From assembly GCF_021655615.1 (NCBI RefSeq), contig NZ_AP025245.1, forward strand, positions 1,364,001-1,428,000: a DNA stretch of 64,000 nt, read 5' to 3'. The notes beneath the pieces were generated by a model. The model saw only the letters and a list, made by a program, of their open reading frames with translations. It did not search any database and had not been told where the DNA came from. Position 1 is the first letter of the stretch. Every line of letters begins with the position of its first letter. Shown piece after piece: positions 44,407-55,566 of the stretch. A program made the position numbers and the translations under genes. The DNA comes from Acidianus sp. HS-5 (lineage in GTDB: Archaea > Thermoproteota > Thermoprotei_A > Sulfolobales > Sulfolobaceae).

Positions 44407-45633
44407 CTAAGTAAAGCTAGGAGAACTACTCAATAAAAATTTCCAAATAGGGATGAACTTTATCTTATTAATTTCGTCTTCATAATCCCAAGTTATAACT
44501 ACCTTCTCCTTGGATTCTATTTTCTTTAATCCTTCAATTTCTCTCTTATTAATCTCGTCTTTTCCAGAAGCGTAAGTTACTTGTATTGCTTTATTATTAG
44601 TTACAAAATCGACCTCGTAATCTCTCCCCTTTAAGTAAAAGAGCCTTTCACCCATTCTAGCCAAGTGTAAAGCTACAAGGTTTTCCATGATCCTTCCTTT
44701 TGAGCTGTCTAGCGCTATTGAAGAAATAAATCCTGGGTCAACAACGTAAACTTTCTTTGGTGACACTAATCCTTCTCTAGGCTTGTCTGTAAACCTCTCT
44801 GAAGTCAGTATTACATAAGCGTTAATTAACCCGTTAAACCACTCTTCCACAGTATTATTACTTAGCTTTAACGTTTTTGATAACCTGGATAATGAAATCT
44901 CGTTAGCGTAGTACTTTATTACGCTAACGGCAAAGGCTTTAAAGAGTTCTATCCTCTTAATCTTTAACCTTTCTACTATGTCTTTATATACGATGTCAGA
45001 GAAAATTGAGAAAATGAAGTCCTCGGATATTTTTAAAACTTCGGGAAATCCACCAACTTTAATATAATTCTCAAGTTCCCTCTTAATTTGAGCCTCAGAT
45101 CTTGAGGAGTAAACATTACCGATTCTTTCTAGCTTCACTCCTTTAAATTTGAGATATTCATGGAAAGAAAAGGGAAATAAAGTGAAATTAATATGCCTTC
45201 CAGTTAACGCTGTAACTAGCTCTCCAGAAAGTAGCTTAGAATTACTTCCGGTTATGATTATCTTTTTACCATCTTCCCTTAATCTGTTTACGAATAATTC
45301 CCAACCTGGAACGTTTTGAATTTCGTCAAAGAGGAAATAATTAACGTCGCCAAAAAGCTCGTAAATTGCCTTTTCGATATTATGTAAGTCTTCGACTTTT
45401 ACGTTAGCAAGCCTGTCATCGTCAAAGTTAACGTAACCAAAGTTTTCTCCTCTCAGTATCATTTCAGCCAATGTGGACTTTCCGCTTCTCCTTACTCCTA
45501 GAATAGCCAAAACGTTAGGTTGAGAAATGTATTTTTTTAAATCAGGAACATCTCTTTCTATAATCTTTTCTTTTTCAAATTTTCTCTCTAACCTACTCTT
45601 CTGGTCAATTAGCACCTGTTTAATTTCGTTCAT
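44407..45633 (-). CDS. ATPase with DUF4143 C-terminal domain
   Basis: 408 residues. The AAA core has Walker A GVRRSGKST (46-54) and Walker B YFLFDEIQNVPGWE (about 98), with IITGSNSKLL as sensor. Residues about 200-400 form DUF4143, ending YEVDFVTNNKAIQVTYASG, which resembles a PD-(D/E)xK nuclease-like core, though catalysis is uncertain. These proteins are common in archaea and have no known role. A TATA-like gcttataaag (about 45654-45663) lies 25 bases upstream. Confidence 0.85.
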   Translation of the reverse strand: MNEIKQVLIDQKSRLERKFEKEKIIERDVPDLKKYISQPNVLAILGVRRSGKSTLAEMILRGENFGYVNFDDDRLANVKVEDLHNIEKAIYELFGDVNYFLFDEIQNVPGWELFVNRLREDGKKIIITGSNSKLLSGELVTALTGRHINFTLFPFSFHEYLKFKGVKLERIGNVYSSRSEAQIKRELENYIKVGGFPEVLKISEDFIFSIFSDIVYKDIVERLKIKRIELFKAFAVSVIKYYANEISLSRLSKTLKLSNNTVEEWFNGLINAYVILTSERFTDKPREGLVSPKKVYVVDPGFISSIALDSSKGRIMENLVALHLARMGERLFYLKGRDYEVDFVTNNKAIQVTYASGKDEINKREIEGLKKIESKEKVVITWDYEDEINKIKFIPIWKFLLSSSPSFT

Positions 45634-45666
45634 AGTAAAAAATTTCCCTGAATCTTTATAAGCTTA

Positions 45667-45717
45667 TGCAGTATAGTGAATAAAACTTACGAGAAATTAG
45701 TGCAGTATACTGAATAA
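45667..45717. repeat. 17-base direct repeat upstream of the DUF4143 ATPase
   Basis: TGCAGTATAGTGAATAA (45667-45683) and TGCAGTATACTGAATAA (45701-45717) differ at one base and are 34 bases apart. They lie just upstream of the ATPase TATA box and may bind a regulator. GCAGTATACTG in the second copy is itself palindromic in part. Confidence 0.55.
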
Positions 45718-45747
45718 GATAAATTGAATAAAAAATTGAGAAAAGAA

Positions 45748-45762
45748 ATTAACATAGTTAAT
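45748..45762. promoter_or_regulatory. Palindrome ATTAAC-ATA-GTTAAT
   Basis: 6-bp arms and a 3-base centre, one of six TTAAC-N3-GTTAA sites. It is in the divergent region of the ATPase and GH15 genes. A related but different palindrome AGTTAATTAACT (45867-45878) lies 20-30 bases before the GH15 ATG. Confidence 0.45.
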
Positions 45763-45898
45763 AAGGTATAATTTTAGCTTATTAACTCTATTCTTATCTC
45801 CATCTTTCTATGCTCTTTAGTTATATGCAGTTATTTTGGCTTATTAATGGTTTCAATTTAACTAAAAGTTAATTAACTCTTTCATCTTTTATTAAATT

Positions 45899-47725
45899 AT
45901 GAGATTAGGCTTTACGTCTAATGGTAATATCGCTGCATTATATGATAATAACTTCTACATTAGAGAACTTTATTATCCTTATTTAGGGCAATATAATCAT
46001 TCAGTAGGAGGATACTTTAAGATAGGAATATGGCATGATGGAAAGTTTACGTGGATAGACCAAATTAAGGATAAGAAAATTTACATGGATAATTTGATAG
46101 TTAACGCGGAAATTAACTGGGATGGCTTAAAAATAAAGTTCTCTGATGTCGCAATATTTTCTCACAGTGCAATAATAAGGAAAGTAGACGTCGAAGGTCA
46201 AGGATACGTAAGAACAATATTTTACCACGATTTTAAGTTAAACGGAAATGAAATTGGAGATACTGCATTTTATGACCCAGGGTTAGATGCTATTATTCAT
46301 TATAAAGATAATACATGGTTCTTAATAGGTTCTTCTCATAATTTGTACGAGTATACTACAGGTAGAAGAGATCAGAAAGCAGTGTTGGATGACTGTGAAG
46401 ACGGAGTTTTGAATAAGAATCCTATAGCACAAGGTTCAGTGTCTTCAGCTGTTTCTATTGCTTATCCTTCATTTTATTATTTTATAATAGCAGGTAATAG
46501 TTTCAGCGACGTAGTTAAGACTTATAACGAAATTAAGGAGAACGTGGAGTTTCATTATAAGAAGAATAAATTTTATTGGGATTCTATAACTTCTTGGTTG
46601 CCTGATTACTTAGCTAAAAATAGCTTAGCCATAATGCTAGGGCATGTAGGAGATAACGGCGCAATTCCGGCTTCTTTAGATACTGATATACTAAAGTTTA
46701 ATCTAGATACTTATGCTTATATATGGCCTAGGGATGCAGCATTAACTGCTTACGTCCTGGATATGGCAGGATACTCGTCTTTTACCAGAAAGTTCTATGA
46801 TCTTGTATTTCATAAATTATTTAGTGGTGGATATTTATTCCAGAAATATAACCCTGACGGGACATGGGGGAGCACTTGGCATCCTTGGACTGCAAGAACT
46901 AAAAACTCATTTAATATTCAAGAAGATGAGACTGCGACTGTAATATGGGCTTTCTGGAATTACTTTGTAAAGACCAAGGATTATGATTTACTTAAGGATA
47001 CTTATCATATAATTAGAGATGCAGCAAATTTCATGTCTAGTTTTAGGGATGAAAAATTAAAATTACCATTAGAGAGTTTTGATCTTTGGGAGGAAAAACT
47101 TGGCGTTCACACTTACACCGTAGCGTCAGTATACGCAGGATTAAAGGCTGCTAGTAATTTTGCTAACGTTCTAGGCGATGAAGAGAACGCTAAAAAGTGG
47201 AACGATGTTGCAGAAGAAGTAAAGAATTCATTAAAGACTTACATGTTTGATAAAGAAAGGGGAATATTTTACAAATTTATTAATATAGATGACGGTAAGG
47301 TAACTTCTGTAGATAAGACTGTAGAATCTAGTATTTTAGGAATAATTACTTTTGACGTTTTTGACGTTAATGATCCGGTTGTTGATAGTAGCGTTAATGA
47401 GGTTATGAAAAAGCTGTGGGTTAAGAACGTAGGCGGATTAGCTAGGTATGAGAATGATTATTACCAAAGAGTTGAAGGGAATTATAACGAAATTCCAGGG
47501 AATCCTTGGATAATAACTACAATATGGTTAGCTCAGTATTACATTAAGAAGAAAGATATATCAAAAGCAAAGGAATTGTTAACCTGGTCTGAAAAGCATT
47601 CGTTCTCAGGGTTATTGCCAGAGCAGTTAAATCCTTTTAACGGAGAACCTCTTTCGGTAATGCCATTATTATGGTCTCATGCAGAATACCTTAAAACTTA
47701 CTTAATGATAAAACAGTTTAACTAA
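45899..47725 (+). CDS. GH15 glucoamylase-like enzyme
   Basis: 608 residues. N-terminal beta-sandwich (about 1-230), then the (alpha/alpha)6 barrel with YAYIWPRDAALTAYVLDMAG, FDLWEEKLGVHTYTVASVYAG (E398/E399, general acid) and SGLLPEQLNP (E575, general base). This is the archaeal glucoamylase pattern, releasing glucose from maltooligosaccharides or glycogen. No signal peptide is seen, so it works in the cytoplasm, feeding the Entner-Doudoroff genes next door. Confidence 0.88.
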   Translation: MRLGFTSNGNIAALYDNNFYIRELYYPYLGQYNHSVGGYFKIGIWHDGKFTWIDQIKDKKIYMDNLIVNAEINWDGLKIKFSDVAIFSHSAIIRKVDVEGQGYVRTIFYHDFKLNGNEIGDTAFYDPGLDAIIHYKDNTWFLIGSSHNLYEYTTGRRDQKAVLDDCEDGVLNKNPIAQGSVSSAVSIAYPSFYYFIIAGNSFSDVVKTYNEIKENVEFHYKKNKFYWDSITSWLPDYLAKNSLAIMLGHVGDNGAIPASLDTDILKFNLDTYAYIWPRDAALTAYVLDMAGYSSFTRKFYDLVFHKLFSGGYLFQKYNPDGTWGSTWHPWTARTKNSFNIQEDETATVIWAFWNYFVKTKDYDLLKDTYHIIRDAANFMSSFRDEKLKLPLESFDLWEEKLGVHTYTVASVYAGLKAASNFANVLGDEENAKKWNDVAEEVKNSLKTYMFDKERGIFYKFINIDDGKVTSVDKTVESSILGIITFDVFDVNDPVVDSSVNEVMKKLWVKNVGGLARYENDYYQRVEGNYNEIPGNPWIITTIWLAQYYIKKKDISKAKELLTWSEKHSFSGLLPEQLNPFNGEPLSVMPLLWSHAEYLKTYLMIKQFN

Positions 47726-47842
47726 CAAAATCTATAATGTTTGAAAAATAATATATAAAAAGTAGTTTTTAACAATAACTAAAGTTAATAATAGTTTGAC
47801 AGTTTAAATTATAAAGATCTTAGATAGACTCAAGCTTAGCAT

Positions 47843-48684
47843 TCACGAACTCCATATATTTCTAACTTTTTCGACAAGTTCCTTTACTCTATTCTCTTCC
47901 AACGGAAACATTGGAGGTCTAGGTAATCCTACGTCATAGCCTTGAAGTTCCCTCACCAAGTAATACATTGAGGAAATCTTACCGTAAGGTATCGTAGTTT
48001 CGTCAATCTTATCAATTTTTAGTTGAAGTTCTACGGCCTTCTTCACATCTCCTGCCTTTACATATTCTCTCAATTGAGAGAATAACTCAGGCATATAATT
48101 ACCTGCACCTACTACTGTGCCGTCTAGGACACTAAAAGAAGCAATTGCAAGGTTCTCCAGTCCGTTATAAGTCTTTATTCCCAATTCTTTATATTTTATT
48201 GTGTGGGCAAAATCAGGGTTCGTGTCCTTAACTCCTGCTATACAGCCAATTTCCTTAACTAGATTTACGTCAACGTCTTTTCCGGTAGCTCCCGGATAGT
48301 TGTAAAGGTAAACAGAATGTTTACTAACTTCGCATATTTCCTTAAAGTATTTTACTATAAATTCCTTTGGAATTGAAAAATAGTACGGCGGGTAAGAAGC
48401 AACAGCAATCATATCCCTCTCATTGGCGTATTTCACCAGATCAAGGACTTCATTCATGTTAAGAGATCCAACCTGGAATATAACCTTGTTAGTAACGTCT
48501 AAAGCTAGGTCGAGCATTTTCTTCTTCTCATCCTTTGATAATGCAGGACCTACTCCAGTAGTTCCGTTAACGAAAATTACGTCAATCCCTTTCTTAAGCA
48601 AATTCTCAACGTGAGTCTTTACCTTTTCTCCGTCAATTTCCCCTTTCTCATTAAAAGGAGTTAAGATGGGAACTATAATATCCA

Positions 48685-48685
<1 letters not shown>
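47843..48685 (-). CDS. kdgA: 2-keto-3-deoxy-gluconate/galactonate aldolase
   Basis: 280 residues from ATG 48685, which overlaps the gnaD stop in TGATG. DapA/NAL-type TIM barrel with VNGTTGVGPALS, YLYNYPGATG (Tyr of the active site) and IAGVKDTNPD, where K153 forms the Schiff base. It splits KDG or KDPG into pyruvate and glyceraldehyde (3-phosphate) in the promiscuous Sulfolobus Entner-Doudoroff pathway. Co-transcribed with gnaD. kdgK and gapN are not adjacent. Confidence 0.93.
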
Positions 48686-49866
<1,181 letters not shown>

Positions 49867-49917
49867 ATAAAGTAATAGAAGCAAATAATCTTAAACTTTA
49901 TTCCTTTATTTTAAGTT

Positions 49918-50418
49918 GTGAAGAGAATTTTTATTACCGGTAGACCGGGAGTAGGGAAAACTACCCTCCTTAAGTTTTTAGTTAATGAATTGGTGAGGAG
50001 AGGGTATAAGGTCGTAGGATTTTATTGCCCAGAAGTTAGGGAAGGAGGTAAAAGGGTAGGTTTTAAAATAGTCAGCATTCCTTCAGGAAAAGATGGTTGG
50101 TTGGCTAAATTAGGTGAAGGTAAAATAAAGGTAGGAAAATACGCTGTGCAAGAAGAGGCTGAAGAAGTTGTGAAAGAGGTTAAGAACTCTCTTCCAACTG
50201 CTCAGGTTATAGCAATTGATGAAATCGGTCCCATGGAGTTATCAATTCCCTCTGTAAGGGATTTTATAAATGAAGTTTTAAAGGCGGAAAAGCCCTTAAT
50301 TGCTGTAGTACATAGGAGTATTAAGCTTGAAGGAGAGACTTATATCCTAACTGAGGAAAATAGGGATTCATTAAGGGGAGAATTGCTTGAGAAGGTTCTT
50401 GGAATGTTGCGTTCTTAA
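49918..50418 (+). CDS. THEP1-type nucleoside triphosphatase
   Basis: 166 residues, GTG start. Walker A GRPGVGKTT (7-15) and VIAIDEIGPMELS (Walker B), with GFYCPEVREGGKRVGFKIV between, define the THEP1/NTPase family that hydrolyses NTPs with broad specificity. It is divergent from gnaD, with about 50 bases between the two starts. Confidence 0.9.
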   Translation: MKRIFITGRPGVGKTTLLKFLVNELVRRGYKVVGFYCPEVREGGKRVGFKIVSIPSGKDGWLAKLGEGKIKVGKYAVQEEAEEVVKEVKNSLPTAQVIAIDEIGPMELSIPSVRDFINEVLKAEKPLIAVVHRSIKLEGETYILTEENRDSLRGELLEKVLGMLRS

Positions 50419-50432
50419 TAGATGGTTGTAAG

Positions 50433-52145
50433 TTATGCCTTTGTACTTTCCTCAATTTCCTTTATTAGGTTAACTATTTCTGCATGGACAAACACTTGCG
50501 GGAAGTTACCAGTAAATTCCTTCTTCTCAACATCTACATGCTCTCCTACAAGCTTCAGACTGTCGGAAATCTCCTCTATACTCGAAAGGATCTTCTTTGC
50601 CTCCTCAATTTTCCCTAACCTTACGTAAACTCTGGCTAACCAAAGTGTAGTTAAAAGGAACGGATGCTTAGCCTCTCCCATGAAGTCTGTCTTATATCTT
50701 TTGACGAAGTTTCCTACCTTAAGTTCCTTTTCAATCTTTGATAATGTATTCAAGAACAGTTCGTCTTTCTCGCTTACAAAACCGTATAGAGGGGCTGAAA
50801 GTATGGATGAGTCTATATCCTCACTTCCCGCAAATCTTGCAAAATAGCCATTTGCTACGCAGTTTTCTAAAATCCATTTCCTTAACGACTCTCTACTTTC
50901 CTTCCACCTATCTTCCTTGCCTATATATTCCGCAAGCTTCCCTGCTCTGTCCAAAGCGACCCACATCATTATTTTAGAATGAGTATAGTGTTGAGGTTCT
51001 CCTCTATCCTCCCATATTCCTGAGTCTTTCATTAGCCAATTTTCGGAAACCCAGTCTGCAATATGTTCAACCTTATCAAACACATCCTTTATTAATACAC
51101 TATCTCCGGTCTTCTCAAAGTACTTGTAGACTGCATTTAAGAAGAACCCTTCAACGTCGAGTTGTATTTGTTTTGATGCCGCATTTCCTATCCTAACCGG
51201 CCTTGAGTTCTTATATCCGGATAACCACATTAATTTAACTTCAGGAGGAGGTATAGTTCCTTCCACCGTGTACAAAGGATAATAGAACGGCTTAGAAGTG
51301 AAATTAACTAAGGAGAGGAGAAAATTGATTATTCTCCTAGCTTCTATAATGAACCCTGCATTAATTAAAGCTTCAGCAGTTATTGAAGAATCCCTTACCC
51401 AGGCAAAGCGGTAATCCCAGTTTCTCGACCCTCCTACAGCTTCTGGTAAGGAAGTTGTTGGCGCAGCAATTGAAGCTCCGGAAGGGGAATAAATTGACCC
51501 TAAGAGTACGTAAACTGAAGATCTGTAAAGGTCTTCAAATGCTTTAGACTTTACTTCAAAGCTTTCCCAATATTTTATAGTATTCTCGAAAGGTTTTTCA
51601 AAATCCAGCCTTAGGGACTTTCCTCTTTCGCTGAAAGCTCCGTGTTCTTTGTCTGTTGAATAATTAGCTATTAAGAATCCTTTTCCTTCAGAAAATCTCC
51701 AAGTAAACGATCCTTCTCTCTTAACTTTTCCGTCCCATTTATAGAGGAAACCTATGCAGTCCCTTCCCTTGGAGTTAATGAAACTGTCCTTCAATACTAT
51801 AGGCCTATAAAGAGCATACTTAAAGAAAGGTTTAAAAACTACTTTAAAGGGGATTTCGCTCTCTACTTTCCTTATTATTACAGTTTCTCCTAAAGGCAAT
51901 AAATCGGTAATTTTAAGCAATCCTTTTTCAGTGCTAACTTCAGTAGTTAGCACTAGGGGGTGTTCATAATATTGTTTAATACCTAGGGAAACTTTCTCCG
52001 GGACTATTGAGAACTCTCCTCCATCTTCATCCAAGAGTTTTGTAAATATTGATGGCGAGTCAAACTTAGGTACCGGAAACCAGACTATTGAAGTTCCTTG
52101 AATAATTGCGGAAATCCTCTGGTTTGATATAAAACCTAACTGCAT
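50433..52145 (-). CDS. GH15 glycosidase, probable trehalase-type
   Basis: 570 residues. GSRNWDYRFAWVRDSSITAE, GIWEDRGEPQHYTHSK (E379 as likely acid) and LVGEHVDVEKKEFTGNFPQV (E535 as likely base). The short N-terminal domain and these motifs match the archaeal GH15 trehalases (TreH) and their relatives better than starch glucoamylases, although specificity cannot be fixed by eye. It probably hydrolyses trehalose, a common compatible solute in this group. Confidence 0.83.
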   Translation of the reverse strand: MQLGFISNQRISAIIQGTSIVWFPVPKFDSPSIFTKLLDEDGGEFSIVPEKVSLGIKQYYEHPLVLTTEVSTEKGLLKITDLLPLGETVIIRKVESEIPFKVVFKPFFKYALYRPIVLKDSFINSKGRDCIGFLYKWDGKVKREGSFTWRFSEGKGFLIANYSTDKEHGAFSERGKSLRLDFEKPFENTIKYWESFEVKSKAFEDLYRSSVYVLLGSIYSPSGASIAAPTTSLPEAVGGSRNWDYRFAWVRDSSITAEALINAGFIIEARRIINFLLSLVNFTSKPFYYPLYTVEGTIPPPEVKLMWLSGYKNSRPVRIGNAASKQIQLDVEGFFLNAVYKYFEKTGDSVLIKDVFDKVEHIADWVSENWLMKDSGIWEDRGEPQHYTHSKIMMWVALDRAGKLAEYIGKEDRWKESRESLRKWILENCVANGYFARFAGSEDIDSSILSAPLYGFVSEKDELFLNTLSKIEKELKVGNFVKRYKTDFMGEAKHPFLLTTLWLARVYVRLGKIEEAKKILSSIEEISDSLKLVGEHVDVEKKEFTGNFPQVFVHAEIVNLIKEIEESTKA

Positions 52146-52195
52146 ACAGTAAATTCTCTCGACAAGATTAATACTTTATTTCCCCATTTTCACTT

Positions 52196-52885
52196 ATGAA
52201 AGAGGAAATTGCAAAGAAGATAAAAAACAGAGAACTTCTAGAAGCATTCAAAAAAGTTGATAGGTCATTATTCTTACCAGAGAACTTGAAGGATTATGCT
52301 TACACTCACGTTGATGAGGCACTCCCTATTTTGCCCGGAATAAATACTACAGCTTTAAGTTTAGGAATTTACATGCTTGATGAGCTCGACCTTCACAATG
52401 AGCAGAAGGTTTTGGAAATAGGTACTGGAATAGGATATTATACTGCATTAATTGCGGAAATTGTTGATAAGATTGTTAGCGTCGAGATAAACGAGAAAAT
52501 GCATAATTACTCCTCTAAGCTTCTTTCCTCTTACAGTAACGTAAAGCTAGTTCTGGGCGATGGGACTCTAGGTTATGAGGAAGAAAGACCTTATGATAGG
52601 GTAATAGTCTGGGCTTCATCTCCCACTCTCCTGTGTAAGCCTTACGAACAACTTAGGGAAGGAGGAATAATGATTTTACCGATAGGAATTAGTAGGGTAC
52701 AGAAGCTTTACAAGGTAGTTAAGAAAGGAAATAAACCAGTATTTGAAAACCTTGGGGAAGTATTGTTCGGAAGAATTGGAGGGCTTTACGGTTTTTATGA
52801 CGATTACGACGATATAGAGGATAGGTTAAGTAGGTTGGAGAGGCAGATAAGGTCTATCTTTAGTAAGTTAGAGAAGAAAGTTTAA
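52196..52885 (+). CDS. pcm: Protein-L-isoaspartate O-methyltransferase
   Basis: 229 residues. VDRSLFLPENLKDYAYTHVDEALPI at the N-terminus is typical of PCMT, followed by VLEIGTGIGYYTALIAEIV (motif I) and YDRVIVWASSPTL. It methylates isoaspartyl residues to repair aged proteins. The C-terminal 35 residues are an extra charged coiled tail (DDIEDRLSRLERQIRSIF) that might aid oligomer formation. Divergent from the GH15 gene. Confidence 0.88.
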   Translation: MKEEIAKKIKNRELLEAFKKVDRSLFLPENLKDYAYTHVDEALPILPGINTTALSLGIYMLDELDLHNEQKVLEIGTGIGYYTALIAEIVDKIVSVEINEKMHNYSSKLLSSYSNVKLVLGDGTLGYEEERPYDRVIVWASSPTLLCKPYEQLREGGIMILPIGISRVQKLYKVVKKGNKPVFENLGEVLFGRIGGLYGFYDDYDDIEDRLSRLERQIRSIFSKLEKKV

Positions 52886-53037
52886 GGGTAATTCAGATTT
52901 TCTTTATGAATTCGCTTTGTTTCTATAATTTAAGAGAAAATATTACGATCATATTCGTCAAACGCTGTATGATAATTTAATTGAAAATCTCTTTCTCTCT
53001 TATTATAATACACAATGGGTCAGTGAATCGCCTAAGT

Positions 53038-53448
53038 TTAGCAATCCCAGTAAGCTTTAGCCCTTTCCCTTAATTTATACGCAATTTCTAGGATTTTTCT
53101 GTACTCTTTATTTTCCATTATCTTCTTGATAAAAATTGGGTTAACCGTGGCGTACTCGTGTACAATTATGTTCCTAAATCTCACTACTGAAATTAGGAAG
53201 TCCCTTTCCTCAGCTGTCAGCAAGTTATTCTCGAAAAGTTTTCTAATTGACTCTCTATATCCTTGAGTTGAAACTCCCATGTTAGATAAAAGGGTTTGAG
53301 CTAAGTCGATGAAAGCTCTAGCTTGGACTTGAAGTAAATGTAACACTGCAAATAGGTTAAACCGGTTATCTAAATCTACATTGTTTGCTTCGTCAAGTTT
53401 ATCAGTATAATCTTTAAGGTTCTCAAGTAGTCTGTCTAAGATTGCCAT
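53038..53448 (-). CDS. hepT: HepT-type HEPN toxin
   Basis: 136 residues. Helical DUF86/HEPN protein with VVRFRNIIVHEYATV: R92-x4-H97-x-Y99 is the catalytic/AMPylation motif. HepT acts as an RNase and is inactivated by MntA, which adds AMP to the Tyr. It overlaps the mntA gene by 13 bases and is downstream of it. Confidence 0.88.
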   Translation of the reverse strand: MAILDRLLENLKDYTDKLDEANNVDLDNRFNLFAVLHLLQVQARAFIDLAQTLLSNMGVSTQGYRESIRKLFENNLLTAEERDFLISVVRFRNIIVHEYATVNPIFIKKIMENKEYRKILEIAYKLRERAKAYWDC

Positions 53449-53843
53449 TTCTTCATCACTGCCCTCACTTCCCTCCCTACTAAATCAAGTTTCTTAGCAT
53501 CTATTAAAAAGTCCTCACAAACTACAGCCCTCCTGTGTGCAATAGACCAGGCTTCTTTATAAAGAATTAATCCGTAGTTAAACACTTCATGAATCAGGTA
53601 GCAGTCGGTGTCGTCGTTTATCATAACTAAGTCAATCTTTTCAGTATCTAAGTAATCAGAGAGATCTTTCCACAATTTCATGTAGTCTTCAAGGCTTACG
53701 TCCTTCTTTTTAAATTCTACTGCAATATCAACGTCGTTACCTTCACCTTTCTTAGCCAGTGAACCGAATAGAACTACGTAATATAAGTTATAGTCCTTCC
53801 AGTTAAAGGACTTAAGTTTCTCTAAGTAATCTTTAAGGTTCAC
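53436..53843 (-). CDS. mntA: MntA-type nucleotidyltransferase antitoxin
   Basis: 135 residues. VVLFGSLAKKGEGNDVDIAVEF holds the G27-S28 and D37-x-D39 motif of minimal nucleotidyltransferases, with KIDLVMIN as the third acidic strand. It is the partner of the overlapping HepT gene and should neutralise it by AMPylation. A TATA-like sequence lies upstream of 53843. Confidence 0.88.
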   Translation of the reverse strand: MNLKDYLEKLKSFNWKDYNLYYVVLFGSLAKKGEGNDVDIAVEFKKKDVSLEDYMKLWKDLSDYLDTEKIDLVMINDDTDCYLIHEVFNYGLILYKEAWSIAHRRAVVCEDFLIDAKKLDLVGREVRAVMKKWQS

Positions 53844-53934
53844 ACATTATATGAGAAAAAGGAAGTAAAAAGCTGATTTAGTATTTAGTCAGAAGTATGG
53901 TGCCGAATTATTAGTTAACCTTAAATTAACTTCT

Positions 53935-53947
53935 TTAACATTGTTAA
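53935..53947. promoter_or_regulatory. Palindrome TTAAC-ATT-GTTAA at the exporter start
   Basis: Lies between the TATA-like ccttaaatta (about 53919-53928) and the ATG at 53950, where binding would block transcription. One of six such palindromes. Confidence 0.5.
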
Positions 53948-53949
53948 CT

Positions 53950-55359
53950 ATGAACCAGAAAATTATACTTTTAGTATTATCATTAGGAACTTTAATGGCA
54001 GCAGTAGATACAACAATTGTACTTTTAGCTTTACCTACAATAACGCTCTGCCTTCATACGAACCTATTCTCATCAATATGGGTATTATTGGCTTACTTAA
54101 TAGTCTTGGCAGTTCTATCTACACAAGCTGGGAGGATAGGAGATTTAATAGGCAGAGGAAAGATATACAATGCAGGATTTATACTGTTTACAACAGCCTC
54201 AGCATTAGCAGGTATTTCTCCTAACGTGTGTTTGCTAATTTCCTTCAGAGTAATTCAAGCAATTGGAGGAGCTCTACTTACTGCAAACTCATACGCAATA
54301 ATTGCTGACGTCTTTCCTCCTAATGCTAGAGGGAAAGCTTACGGAATAACCTCCTTAGGTTGGAACGTTGGCGCATTACTTGGTATAGTGCTTGGAGGAG
54401 TGCTTACTACCTTCTTGGGTTGGAGGTTCATATTCTACATTAACGTACCTATAGGCATAGCGTCAGTAATTCTTGGCTTGAGAGAAATAAGGGACTCCCG
54501 TGTTATAAAGAATAAGCTTGACCTGACAGGTTCTGCAATTTTAGGTGTATCATTAGCTTTAATCTCAGTAGGTGCAATGATGATAGCAGGAGTAGGAGTT
54601 AACTCTACTGACATTGAAGAAATAATTGCTGGGATAGCTCTATTACCTCTCTTCGTATTTAATGAAAGCAGAGTTCATTCTCCAATAATTAACCTTAAGG
54701 TGTTTAGAATAAGGCTTCTGTCTTTCTCTTTGCTAGCAAGTTTATTCCAAGGAATAGGTGCACTGTCAATAACCTTTTTGCTCATAATGTACTTACAAGG
54801 AGTTAGAGGATTGACTCCATTACAGTCATCTCTTCTTTTAACTCCAGGCTACGTTGTCGCAAGCGTGCTAGCTCCTTTCATGGGAAGAGTAGCTGACAGA
54901 GGAAAGCCCGGATTACTAGCAGGGATAGGATTAATATTCATCTTTGCTTCTCTCATGATCTATTACTTTGATTTAACACCTATAACTCCTTATTGCATAA
55001 TTCTAGGAATAACTGCAGTGACTGGAATAGGCTCTGCAATGTTCTGGCCTTCTAATGCTACTGCTGTAATGTTCTCTGCTCCTAAAGAGTACTACGGTTC
55101 TATATCTGGAATTTCAAGGACTTTAGGCAGTATAGGTACTGCGTTGAGTTATGTTATGACAATTACCGTAGCAACTTTGGTAATACCCAGGCAAGTTGCC
55201 TTTGAAATATTTCTAGGAACTAACGTTCTTGATGGTAACGTTAGTAATGCATTTGTTAATGGTCTGCATTTTGCTTTTCTCGTTTCTGCAATAATAATAG
55301 TTATAGCTACACTATTCTCAATACTCGGAGGATCTACTAACGTTAAAAGGTCTTATTAA
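53950..55359 (+). CDS. DHA2-type MFS drug exporter
   Basis: 469 residues from ATG 53950. AAVDTTIVLLALPTI in the first helix, AGRIGDLIGRGKIYN (motif A), RVIQAIGGALLTANSYAII (motif B) and SLGWNVGALLGIVLGG (motif C) identify a 14-segment drug:H+ antiporter. It is related to the pump at 11590-13308 but has no MarR partner; its promoter carries a TTAAC-N3-GTTAA palindrome instead. Confidence 0.9.
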   Translation: MNQKIILLVLSLGTLMAAVDTTIVLLALPTITLCLHTNLFSSIWVLLAYLIVLAVLSTQAGRIGDLIGRGKIYNAGFILFTTASALAGISPNVCLLISFRVIQAIGGALLTANSYAIIADVFPPNARGKAYGITSLGWNVGALLGIVLGGVLTTFLGWRFIFYINVPIGIASVILGLREIRDSRVIKNKLDLTGSAILGVSLALISVGAMMIAGVGVNSTDIEEIIAGIALLPLFVFNESRVHSPIINLKVFRIRLLSFSLLASLFQGIGALSITFLLIMYLQGVRGLTPLQSSLLLTPGYVVASVLAPFMGRVADRGKPGLLAGIGLIFIFASLMIYYFDLTPITPYCIILGITAVTGIGSAMFWPSNATAVMFSAPKEYYGSISGISRTLGSIGTALSYVMTITVATLVIPRQVAFEIFLGTNVLDGNVSNAFVNGLHFAFLVSAIIIVIATLFSILGGSTNVKRSY

Positions 55360-55566
55360 ATTTTTAATTTAATATTTTTAGATCATATTAATAATTTCTT
55401 TAAGAGCTAAATAAGTTCTACTCATTTTCTAAGGCTAATTGAAAGTTATGTAAACATTTCTAGAAGTATATATTCACCATTATAATGTAAAATTTTACTT
55501 AACATACTTATACTGCTCATATTTCCAAGAAAGGTTTAAGTAAAACGAAATACATAATGATAAAGA

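Noticed and set aside
53038..53843. Type IV or abortive-infection defence island around the MntA/HepT pair
   Set aside because: No other defence genes are adjacent; it is an isolated toxin-antitoxin pair.
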